Part shown: positions 54,891 to 64,000 of the stretch, piece by piece | How the letters are laid out: each line of letters begins with the position of its first letter | Numbering within the stretch: the stretch's first letter is position 1 | Assembly (NCBI RefSeq): GCF_024166365.1 | Contig: NC_064835.1 | Location: 60,058,607 to 60,122,606 of the forward strand | Source: Elephas maximus indicus | Taxonomy: Eukaryota; Chordata; Mammalia; Proboscidea; Elephantidae | Direction of reading: 5' to 3' | DNA length: 64,000 nucleotides | Program-made: the position numbers and the translations under genes | The notes under the pieces: generated by a model | The model's input: the letters and a program-made list of their open reading frames with translations, nothing else | Told to the model about the DNA's origin: nothing | The model's database searches: none

Positions 54891-55595
54891 GGCCTTTTGA
54901 AAAGGATAATTATGAGTTTGTGAAGGATGGTTCCAGCATCACGTGATTATTAGTGTCCACAGCCTGCGCGCATGAAATGTTGAGAGCTGTAAAAACTAAC
55001 CTCTCTTCCCACAAGGGATGCTGGAAAGGAGCTAAGTGTTGTCCAGAGACCCAGGGAAGCCACGTGGCCACAGGCATCAGGGAATGAATGACCTGAACCA
55101 AATCTGGAAGCAGGCACCTGTGCCCTTGATGGAGCTTCTATACCCTCTTAGGGTGGGAGTGCATTTTGCCCAGGGGACATAACTGCAGCAGAAATCCTAT
55201 CTCTACCTCATCTCCTGTCCTCCCCCAATTGTGGCTTTTAACCTCCTTTATTTTTCTCTTCTTTCTCTGCACATTGGGAGACTTATTTCAAGGACACCGG
55301 GGATCTTATTCTTGCAATATTCAAATATCATGCAAATGCCAATTTCTCCCCAACTTGCATCTCTAGTCAAGACATCTCTTCTGAGCTTGAGACCCCGTCT
55401 ATGCGGAAATTTAACATACGAGTTAAGTGGCTTTTCAAATCCATTTAGAAATGCAAACTACTCAACAAAGAGTGCTTATACAAATGGGAAAACAGTTTAG
55501 ATAGATCTTGAGGCATTTATAGAAGTGTATTCCTGATGGTTAAAGAAATCAGTGTAAAAATTATAATGGCTTAGAAGAAAATATAAAAGTTATGT
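54891..55595. other. Intergenic, nothing recognised
   Basis: No supported gene or element. Confidence 0.35.
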
Positions 55596-55599
55596 AAAA

Positions 55600-55990
55600 G
55601 TCCTCAACACACAAATGCAAAAACCTTGGAAGTAGAGATTGTTAAAGCTGGCTCTATCAACCTTGAAAACTTCTGTATGACACAGAACAGCATAAACAAA
55701 ATTCAACGACTAGACTAGTCTAACAGGCAAAGGATTAATCTTCAGAACATACAAAGAACTCCTACCTATGAATCAAAAACACACATATAATTCTGGATCA
55801 ATCTCCAGAATATCCAATATTGAGCTGGATAAACCATATTCATAGCTATTTACAAAAGAAAAAATATGACCACAAAATATGAAAATTATTCAAACTAATT
55901 GGTAATCAGGGGAATTAAAATTGAAGTAGCAATTTTCTTCCCTCTCTCCCAATTGAAAACAGAGAATATAGGAGCGAAGACAAGATATTC
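55600..55990 (+). mobile_element. Old L1 3' region fragment
   Basis: AAAGGATTAATCTTCAGAAC, ATACAAAGAACTCCTACCTA and AAATTATTCAAACTAATTGG follow the L1 ORF2 end order. Confidence 0.65.
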
Positions 55991-56470
55991 CTCCACACAC
56001 GGGAAACCTGGGGTGGAAAGGGGGAGTGTGCTGCCACATTATAGGGATTGCAACTAGTGTCACATAACAATATGTGTATACATTTTTATATGAGAAATTA
56101 ACTTGAGCTTTAAACTTTCACATGAAGCACCAAAAAAAAAAAAAAGAGAGAGAGAAAGAAATGATTCCCTCAGCTTTTGTTCTCCACTCTTATCCTTCAC
56201 CACTCTCTCTTATCCTTCCCAAAGAATTTTAAAAGGCTCAGCAGCAGCAAGCAGTAGCTACCACCAGGTGGCACCACTTGCCAACTTCACACTGAGGGAA
56301 GAGCCCTACAGTTTATCAGTGGCGTTTCCAATGCCCCCCCCATCGTCAGAAACACTTCTCCGGTAATATACCGTAGAAATGATCTCGGAAAGTATAGTCT
56401 TCAACCTCCGTCATTTGCCTCTGTTGGGGGTAGGAAGCCCACTATTATTTTGCTGATAGATGATTATGTT
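55991..56470. other. Intergenic, nothing recognised
   Basis: Contains a purine-rich run at 56133-56160; no supported element. Confidence 0.35.
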
Positions 56471-56471
56471 A

Positions 56472-56634
56472 TGAAAACCAAACCCATTGCTGTCAAGTGG
56501 ATTCCGACTCATAGGCACCCTCTAGGACAGAGTGTAACTGCCCCATGTGGTTTCCAAGAAGTGGCTAGTGGATTCGAACTGATGACCTTTTGGTTAGCAG
56601 CGGAACGCTTAACCCACTGCACCACGAACTACCC
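56472..56634 (-). mobile_element. AfroSINE, short type, reverse
   Basis: AAAACCAAACCCATTGCTGT through GGATTCGAACTGATGACCTT to CACTGCACCACGAAC. Confidence 0.9.
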
Positions 56635-56780
56635 ACTAACTACCCTTTAGAAAAACATATTTGTTATAATTACATTCTGCAAATTAAACAAACACTTTGG
56701 ACTCTATTAAATATTACTTCTTCAAGAAATTTTAAATCACAAATTTCCTAATTAGCATAAAAAAATTAGCACAGCTCCAC

Positions 56781-56942
56781 TAAAAACAAAAACCATTGCT
56801 GTGAGCCGAATCCAACTCATAACGACCCTACAAGACAGAGTAGAACTGCCCCATAGTGTTTCCAAGGAGCAGCTGGTGAATTTGAACTGCTGACCTTTTG
56901 GTTAGCAGCCGGGCTCTTAAGCACTGTACCACCAGGGCTCCG
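56781..56942 (-). mobile_element. AfroSINE, short type, reverse
   Basis: AAAAACAAAAACCATTGCTG to GTACCACCAGGGCTCC; full length. Confidence 0.92.
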
Positions 56943-57854
56943 ATAATACCACTAACAGCCATTATCATCCAAGTGATAACACTACCCTAACCATGCTAAA
57001 CAGTTTTCTCTCTGCCCAGGTTCCCAGCTGATGGAGGGCTCTTCCTGGCGGTGAGGAGACACGAGAAAACTTTTACCTCGACTGATGGAAACCAGGTATG
57101 CTTCGTTTAAGTGTATATTTGAAGTTATTTCTAATCCCCCTTTGTGGCAGGGTTCAATGTCAATGGAAATTTTTAAAGCTCCAAATAGCAAAACTTACGT
57201 GATACCGTTACGTTTCTTAGACACCTAAGTGGAGATGCTGTGTTGACAGTTAACTGAAGAGTCTGGGGTATAATGGAGTCATCTGGACTAGAGGTCCAAG
57301 GCCTGCTTCTAAGGCAATACCAGTAAACACAAGTCTTAGAATTTTGAAATAGTAATTGATTTTTTTCTCCCCAGCATATTTCTTTTTTTATTTTTTAAAC
57401 CTTTCTCCACCCTCAAGCACTTCCATTCAAGAGGATGACACAGTTTTAATTAATTGCCTCAGGAAAGGAGACAGACAGCAGAAAATAGTTTGCTGGTCTC
57501 TGGCTAGAGACCAAATTTACTAAGAAGATTACATTAGATGCCTCTGAGAGCAAACATCACAATAAAGGGAGTGTTTTTGAGTCAAAATTCATAAATGTTA
57601 AGCACTCTCTTGGGTGTGGTGGGCGGGAGTCTGGTGCAAGTGTCTGAAGAATTGGAAAGATTTAGAAAGGAATGGCCATGAGGTGAGTCTTGGCAGCTGT
57701 GTATCGTCTTGCAAAGGTTCCTGAGCCCCAGAGAACCAGAACATTGGGTGGGTCCTCAAGAGAGGGACCCTGCGCCGTGCCATATGGTCAGAGTTCCCAG
57801 GGGCTCTCTTGGAATCTCTTTGGGAGGAACACTAAGGTCAAAAGGACTCCAGGT
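56943..57854. other. Intergenic, nothing recognised
   Basis: No supported gene or element. Confidence 0.35.
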
Positions 57855-58245
57855 ATTTTTTTTTTTAATTGTGGTAATACGTGTGCAACAAAACATTTGC
57901 CATTTTAATAGTCTTCGAATGCACAATTTTGTTGTTGGTTGCCCTTGAATTGATTCCAACTCGCAGGGTCCCCACGTGTGCAGAATAGAACTGCTCCACA
58001 GGATTTTCAAGGCTGGAACCTTTCAGAGGCAGATCACCAGGTCTTACTCCAGAGGTACCTCTGGGTGGGTTCAGCTCTCCAACCTTTCGGTTAGCAGTCC
58101 AGCACCATTCATGCCACCCAGAGACTCCTATGTACAACCTGCTGACATTAATTGTATTCATCATGTTGTCAAACCTTCACCATTATCTGTTTCCAGCTTT
58201 TTCCATCACGCTTAACAAAAGCTCGGTGTCTCCCAAGCAGTGAGA
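57855..58245 (-). mobile_element. L1 3' UTR, reverse, split by a SINE
   Basis: ACAAAACATTTGCCATTTTA lies left of the SINE and CCTTCACCATTATCTGTTTC right of it, continuing the same L1 text as 39480-39620. Confidence 0.75.
57930..58128 (-). mobile_element. AfroSINE, type C, reverse
   Basis: GTTGTTGGTTGCCCTTGAAT (RTE-like tail) to ATGCCACCCAGAGACTCC. Inserted in the L1 3' UTR. Confidence 0.88.
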
Positions 58246-58314
58246 TTCCAGAGAGATCTTAGGGGATTTAAGACCAATGAGCAGGCAGCTTTGCAGGAAA
58301 ATCGATATTTTTTT

Positions 58315-58660
58315 TCACTTCTTAAATTTTGGGGAAAAATATATATAACATGACATTTGCCATTTCAACATTTTTCACATGTACGATTCAGTGGGACCAA
58401 TTACATCAATGATGTTGTACAACCATCACCAACATCCGTGGCTAAATTTTCCATCCCCTTAAACAAAAACTCACACTCAATGCCAGGTAAGCAATGACTT
58501 CCTTGTCCCCCTCCCCCACTCCCGCTCCTGGTAACCGGTATTAAACTCGGATTTCCACACATTCTAGCATAATGTTTTCAAGGTTCATCCATGATGTGGC
58601 ATGTATCAGGACTTCATTTTTCCTTATGGCAGAGTAGTATCCCACTGTATGTATGTATCA
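58315..58660 (-). mobile_element. L1 3' region, reverse
   Basis: AACATGACATTTGCCATTTC, CAACCATCACCAACATCCGT and GTAGTATCCCACTGTATGTA; a second reverse L1 end, 70 bp after the previous one. Confidence 0.75.
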
Positions 58661-58868
58661 CATTGTGCTTAGGAGAACTGATTTTTAATTCTCAACAATG
58701 GCACAGAGGAAGCAAAGAGCTGCTGCTTCACCTGGAAGGACTAAGGCAGAACCATTCACTGCCAAAGGATCATATGGGACAAGGAACAGAATACTCTAAG
58801 TCTGTATGGGACCCTCTGCCTTGGCACTGTATAAACTGCTCAGAATTTAGGCACAGCTGTAGAGTGGG

Positions 58869-59037
58869 CAGAGCCCTGGTGGTGCAGTGGTCAAGAGCTA
58901 CAGCTGCTAACCAAAAGGTCGGCAGTTTGAATCCACCAGCGGCTCCTTGGAAACCCTATGGGGTAGTTCTACTCTGTCCTATAGAGTCGCTAAGAGTTGG
59001 AATCTACTTGACCACAACAGGTTTGGTTTGGTGTTTG
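58869..59037 (+). mobile_element. AfroSINE, short type
   Basis: GAGCCCTGGTGGTGCAGTGG to TTGACCACAACAGG and a GT-rich end. Flanks GTAGAGTGGG (58859-58868) and GTAGAATGGG (59038-59047). Confidence 0.92.
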
Positions 59038-59047
59038 GTAGAATGGG

Positions 59048-59692
59048 ATGGGATGAGCCTGAATATATTGAGATTAAATGTCTCTTTGGATGTGGTGGTG
59101 GTGGTTGGTGGGGCTGTGGCTCTAAATAGAAATTAAGTCGAGTTACATCTAAATGAAGTTACTATTATAATTTTTTTATATGAATCTGAGTACTGAGATT
59201 GCTTCCTGAAACATAGGCTTTGTCTCCTTATCAGTGTTTGACAATAACACTAATTTATGGAGAACTCCTACAACATCTCCTTATTCAGTCATGGGATGTC
59301 AGGTGGCTCCCTGGTTTACTGAAGGAGGCCTGGACGAGGAATTACAGACATGAAAGGAGAAAAAACACTCAGTTTAGATCTATAAGTAACAGGAGACACT
59401 GGACCTTGGAGGCTGGCTCTAAATAAAGGGTGGATTAATTGAACAATGCCATATCCACTCACACTTTCAGACACAGACCCAAAGCTGCTTCTTCCCAGTA
59501 TGCATTTTGTGGGCACTAGAACTCAGTCTGTCCAAACCATAACTCATGGGTCTAATTTATTCTGTCAGAGAATAAAATAAAGACCACCTGAGCTTTAAAA
59601 AGTACAAAGTGTATTAAAATGCTAGGCAAGGGATACATACCAGTGAAGAAATTCACTGAGAAGTTTGCTGAGGGGAAAAGTTAAGGGCTTTC
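59048..59692. other. Intergenic, nothing recognised
   Basis: No supported gene or element. Confidence 0.35.
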
Positions 59693-59704
59693 AAGTGTTA
59701 GGAA

Positions 59705-59914
59705 GAAGTCCCTGGGTGATGCAAATGGTTAACAGGCCCAGCTGCTAACTGGAAGGTTGGTGGTTGGAGGTTGGATTTGACCCAGAGGCATCTTGTAAGA
59801 AAAGGCTGAAGATCTACTTCTGAAAAATCAGCCATTAAAAACCCTAGGGAGCACAGTTCTACTCTGACACACCTGGAGTCACCATGAGTGGACACAACCG
59901 TAACTGGTGGTTTT
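59705..59914 (+). mobile_element. AfroSINE, type C, with target duplication
   Basis: GAAGTCCCTGGGTGATGC, body TCAGCCATTAAAAACCCTAG, end near ACCGTAACTGG. Flanks AAGTGTTAGGAA (59693-59704) and AAGTGCTAGGAA (59915-59926) match 11 of 12. Confidence 0.92.
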
Positions 59915-60250
59915 AAGTGCTAGGAACAGGGGTCAGGGTTCAAGCTGGTTATGCTAATTAAGGTTAGAATGAGTCCCTATGTCTGTTCCATTGTTCACTG
60001 GTCAGGAAAGGTCTCCTAGTAAGTCTGCTAAAATCTGTCTTCTTGGAGCCACTCAAATTCATGGTCTTTTATTCCCCAGTTGGAATAGAATATGGTGTTC
60101 ATTCAGTGTTGCCATCTCCTGGGCAAGTAAAATGGAACAATTTCCTGTGACAATTTTACATTTATTTTATTTTTTGCTACTAAAATCAATGGTTGTTTTG
60201 TATGTAAGTATTGCTTGTTTCACTGATCCTCAAATGAAATTTCTCTGTCA

Positions 60251-60733
60251 ATGTTGTCATTAGGTGCTGTGGAGTCGATTCCAATTCACAGCGACCCTAT
60301 GTACAACAGAACAAAACACTGCCCACACCTGCTCCATCCTCACAATCGTTGTTATGCTGAGCCTATTGTTCCAGCCACTGTGTCAGTCCATCTTGTCGCG
60401 GGTCTTCCTCTTTTTCACTGACCCTCTACTTTACAAAGCATGATGTCCTTCTACAGCGGCTGATCCCTCCTGACAACATGTCCCAAGTATGTAAGATGCA
60501 GTCTTACCAACCTTGCTTCTAAGGAACATTCTGGTTGTACTTCTTCCAGGACAGATTTGTTCCTTCTTTTGCCAGTCCACGGTATATCCAATATTCTTCG
60601 CCAACACCACAAGTCAAAGGCGTCAATTCTTGTTCAGTCTTCCTTATTCATCATCCAGCTTTTGCATGCATCTGAGGTGAGTGAAAACAGCATGACTTGG
60701 GTCAGGCACACCTTAGTCTTCAAGGTGACATCT
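60251..60733 (-). mobile_element. RTE 3' end, reverse, 5'-truncated
   Basis: CAATGTTGTCATTAGGTGCT then the reverse complement of the RTE C-terminal region (CGGTATATCCAATATTCTTC, CGCCAACACC) to AAGGTGACATC. Same region as 35000-35463 of the long copy. Confidence 0.92.
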
Positions 60734-60739
60734 GGGTCA

Positions 60740-61450
60740 GTAGGAATATGAATTTGAGAATTTATCAGAAATTATCAGAATACCTTTCAAAATGTTATAG
60801 TGAGTCACTCCCATGGACAATAGGTAGGTGTTCCTGTTTCTTTCCTCTTTGCCAGTTCAACAAGTCAGCTTTTCAAAAATATTTGCCAGCCTCAGGCATG
60901 AAAAATGGTATTTCATTCTCGTATTAATTTATGGAAACCCTGGTGGCATAGTGGTTAAGAGCTACGGCTGCTAACCAAAAGGTCAGCAGTTCAAATCTCC
61001 CAGGTGTTCCTTGGAAACCCTGTGGGGCAGTTCTACTCTGTCCTATAGGGTCGCTATGAGTTGGAATCGACTCGACGGCAATGTGGTATGGTATTAATTT
61101 ACATTTTCCTGCTAGTGAGACTAAGCTTCTTTTGGTAATCTTCTTGGTTATTTGCATTTTCTCCTTTATCAATTGTACATTCACAGTCTTTTCCTGTTTT
61201 CCCATTTGTCTGTTTTTAAATCAATTTGCAGGCACTCTTTGTGTATTAGATATACTAACCTATTTGCTATGTATGTTAAACGTATTTTTTCCACTTTACA
61301 GCTTTTGTTGTTGTTTTACATTTTTGTTTTTCTTTGTGGTAACATTTATCACATAATTTTTTTAATTTAATAGTCAAATATACCAATATTTTTCTATAGC
61401 TTCTGGATTTTGTGTCTGTTTGAGAAGGACTCCTCATCTCCAAAGGTTTA
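60740..61450 (-). mobile_element. Old L1 3' fragment, reverse, split by a SINE
   Basis: AATGTTATAGTGAGTCACTC-type text left, and GCAGGCACTCTTTGTGTATT with GAGAAGGACTCCTCATCTCC right, look like reverse old L1. Tentative. Confidence 0.45.
60932..61090 (+). mobile_element. AfroSINE, short type, very well preserved
   Basis: GGAAACCCTGGTGGCATAG to ATCGACTCGACGGCAATGTG. The perfect 11-bp duplication GTATTAATTTA lies at 60921-60931 and 61091-61101. Confidence 0.95.
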
Positions 61451-61549
61451 CTATTTCCCTAATATCTAACTGGAATACCTTCTGCATATGTGATTTCCAC
61501 CTCTTCTTGTGGTGTCTCGCATCTCTTCCTTGATTGGGCACACAGAGAA

Positions 61550-61762
61550 CCAGTATTCCAGTTGCCATCAAGTCAGCCCTGACTCATGGTAACCCCATGT
61601 GTGTGAGAGTAGAACTGTGCTCATGGGATTTTCAATGGCTGATTTTTCAGCAGTAGATTGCCAGGTCTTTCTTCCGAGGCATCTCTGAATGGACTCGAAC
61701 CTCCAACCTTTCGGTTAGCAGATGAGTGCATTAACCACTTGCTCCATCCAGGGACTCCAGGA
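61550..61762 (-). mobile_element. AfroSINE, type C, reverse, with target duplication
   Basis: CCAGTTGCCATCAAGTCAGC to CCATCCAGGGACTCC. The perfect 11-bp duplication CACACAGAGAA lies at 61539-61549 and 61763-61773. Confidence 0.93.
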
Positions 61763-61773
61763 CACACAGAGAA

Positions 61774-64000
61774 ATGAGCTGTTCCCCGATGCAGCCCAAC
61801 AGCCCCTCTGGTTCTTGAGGACTCTGTAGGAGCTTTGTACTTTCACAGAGCTGTACATTTGGTGACATCATGTGCCAAACAGGAGCCAGCGCTACTCTGC
61901 TTAGACTCTGGTGAAGGGGGGTATGAGCGGGGAGGCAGAGAAAAGGGCAGGAGAGGTGTGGCTGTCTGGATACTTCATGGGTCCTATGGTGGAACAAAGC
62001 GGGTGCTGAGAGTCCACTTCTGGGAAGGCCTTATATGTCCACTGCACATCGTGTCACCGTGGCCAATACCTCTCTCTCTCTGAATTTAAATCTCATCGAG
62101 GGTAAGGAGGGACTGGAGATTTTCACCTCTTTTAGAGCTGGGGGCAATAGACCCGTTTTCTTGTTGGTGTCCACAGAGTGGGTGGTTCGCCTTGCCCTAC
62201 CTTTCTAAGTGCACATGCTAGAAGAGGCAGCATTGCTCCTGTGTCCATTGGCTCCTGGACATCACCAACACCGCTGGCTATGTTCCCAGGGTTGGGCCCT
62301 GCATCTGCCCCGTCCTACGTGCTGGAGAGGCTCTTTAGATACTCACCTGTGGATAAAGACCTTGAATGACACTGAGCCATCAGACAATTTATGGATTAAG
62401 CCATGGTTTGAGAGGATCAAACTGCCCACTTTGTCCTGAGTGACCACGAGTTAGATTAGGCATCACTGATACACAGGCTTTATTTGGGGGATGTATGAGA
62501 TGCCACATCAAGATGAGTGTAAGGAAGGAACCCAGAGGTTAACACGGTCAGTCACCTACTCTTGGTGCTTCCCTTTGATCCTTTACCTTTCCAACCTGGA
62601 ACCTCACAGCTACTTCTATCATCTAGAGGACCCGCAACGTCCACTGTACTGTGAAGTAATATAATTCTGACACAGAATGATTGGGTCTATCTTTTTTCAT
62701 TATTCCTGAATTCCCATCCAAGAATCTTGTGTGAGATATTTCTATAGTAGACCTAAGAAGAACTACTTTCACCCACATCACAAATGACTAGCCTTGCCTT
62801 CTCTTCACACCCTGTCTCCTCTTGCTCACCTCAACTTCCCACTTTGGACACAGTTCTATAGCTGGCCCTTGGATCCCTCTCTGGAACATGGTGCTTCTAT
62901 ATATCCCCTCCAGTTCCATTTGCTTGGCAAAGTTTGGACAAGAGTTGCTCCTACAACACTTTAGAATCTACTAACCATGCCTCTCCCTGTGTAGTTCAGG
63001 GAAGGGGTTTAATGGATGGAGATTAAGGAAGTGTAGGTAGAGGAAGTGGAGAAAAAACAGGAGAGAATGGTAGCACAGAAGCCAATGAGGAAAGAATCTC
63101 AAGAAAGAAGAAGTTTCCCATGCTTGGAAAAGTAAATCTTCTTGGCAGGGATGATGACAAAGATGGGCATTTCAAAGTGCCTGTTACTTTTATGTTCTTA
63201 AATGGAGTGGGTGGGGTAGGGTGGGCTGGGCAAAGGTAAGTGGGAGCAGACCAAGCAAGGAGGATTATTTTATTACTGACAATATTTAGAATTGTTGGAG
63301 CATGGCGATAGTAAAGAGCAGACCAACTTTTATTATTTTTAAATTCTTAACCAACAAGAAGAAAAAAAAGACACCTCCTTATTTCCTGTACCTGGGGAGG
63401 ACCACTCCCATGCCCCCTCATCACCAGAGTACATTACTGAAATGGAGGAACCCTTTATGAATATTCCATTTGATCAAATATGAATGAGTTTGGGACAGGC
63501 AGAGAGAAGCCCATAAGTGAAAAGGAGAGGAATTCTAAAGTTATCTATGTAATAAAACAAGTGATTTATTCTTAAATTGTGCCAGGAGTGAGAATGCCTA
63601 CACCCAGAGAACAGAGAAGTAGGTCATATTTTGGAGGAAAACACCCAGAAGTATGGCAATGTAAATCCTCTCCACTACCCCTTTGGCAATGGAGGGTGAT
63701 GTAAAACCTCTCCAAATCTTTGGTAAAAGCCTTGTGGCTTGGCTTGGGGTTGAGCTGATGGCAAATCTAGAAAGAGGGCAGAGAAAACAGAAAAGTTCAT
63801 CACAGGAAATGAGCACGTGTGAAATCAAGAGCTTACAGAGAGCAGCGATTCCAAGTCAAAGTGACCAGGAAGAATCTTCAGAAATCCTGGGGAACACACC
63901 TGACTTCACACACAGCACCACATAAGGAGCAGAGTCTTCTGAGTATGAGTGTAAGGGGCCAGAAGTTTAATCGTTCCCTGCTCTTGGCTTCAGTGAGGTA
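61774..64000. other. Intergenic to window end, nothing recognised
   Basis: About 2.2 kb without an AfroSINE, the longest such stretch to the right of MRPL19. No exon, gene or named repeat is supported. Short ORFs near 62178-62439 and 63598-63925 have no recognisable domain. Confidence 0.4.

Noticed and set aside
58591-59136. A 181-codon plus-strand ORF
   Set aside because: It runs across a reverse L1 end, unassigned DNA and an AfroSINE, so it has no single origin and no domain.
60932-61010. tRNA gene suggested by A- and B-box-like sequence
   Set aside because: It is the tRNA-derived head of an AfroSINE followed by the SINE body; no mature tRNA fold or 3' processing context. The same applies to the other SINE heads.

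Overview
This is nuclear DNA from an afrotherian mammal, most likely an elephant or a close relative. It has split vertebrate genes with GT-AG introns and a CpG-island promoter. It also holds roughly 40 tRNA-headed AfroSINE copies, several copies of an RTE (BovB-like) LINE whose 3' tail matches the SINE tail, and L1, MIR, L2-like and hAT relicts. The species call is inference from repeat content; no search was run.

Two protein genes are readable and they converge. Positions 111-18414 (+) carry the last five coding exons of GCFC2 (formerly C2orf3), ending in a stop at 18412-18414. The gene enters from the left edge. Positions 27807-37794 (-) carry a complete six-exon MRPL19 (mitochondrial ribosomal protein bL19m). 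Its joined exons total 879 bp, giving 292 codons plus a stop with every splice phase consistent. Human GCFC2 and MRPL19 are likewise neighbours facing each other at 2p12 (the DYX3 dyslexia-candidate interval), so the pairing supports both calls. About 9.4 kb separates the two stop codons.

Between the genes lies a full-length processed pseudogene of histone H3.3 (H3-3A type) at 22011-22827, with a 12-bp target-site duplication, a lost start codon and frameshifts.

The rest is mobile-element stratigraphy. GCFC2's last intron (about 10 kb) is filled by one L1 (8821-17370) that was itself invaded by an RTE and by SINEs. MRPL19 intron 2 holds a nearly full-length, frame-broken RTE (32248-35477). 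Intron 3 holds an inverted RTE composite. From 37.9 kb to 64 kb I see no gene, only SINEs, old LINE and LTR fragments and unassigned DNA.

I found no CRISPR array, operon, true tRNA or rRNA gene, or new functional system. The most interesting items are the RTE/SINE tail sharing, the inverted RTE composite inside a single target duplication, a site hit twice by AfroSINEs, a perfect 17-bp intronic hairpin, and an unexplained 130-bp module found twice in MRPL19 intron 2.
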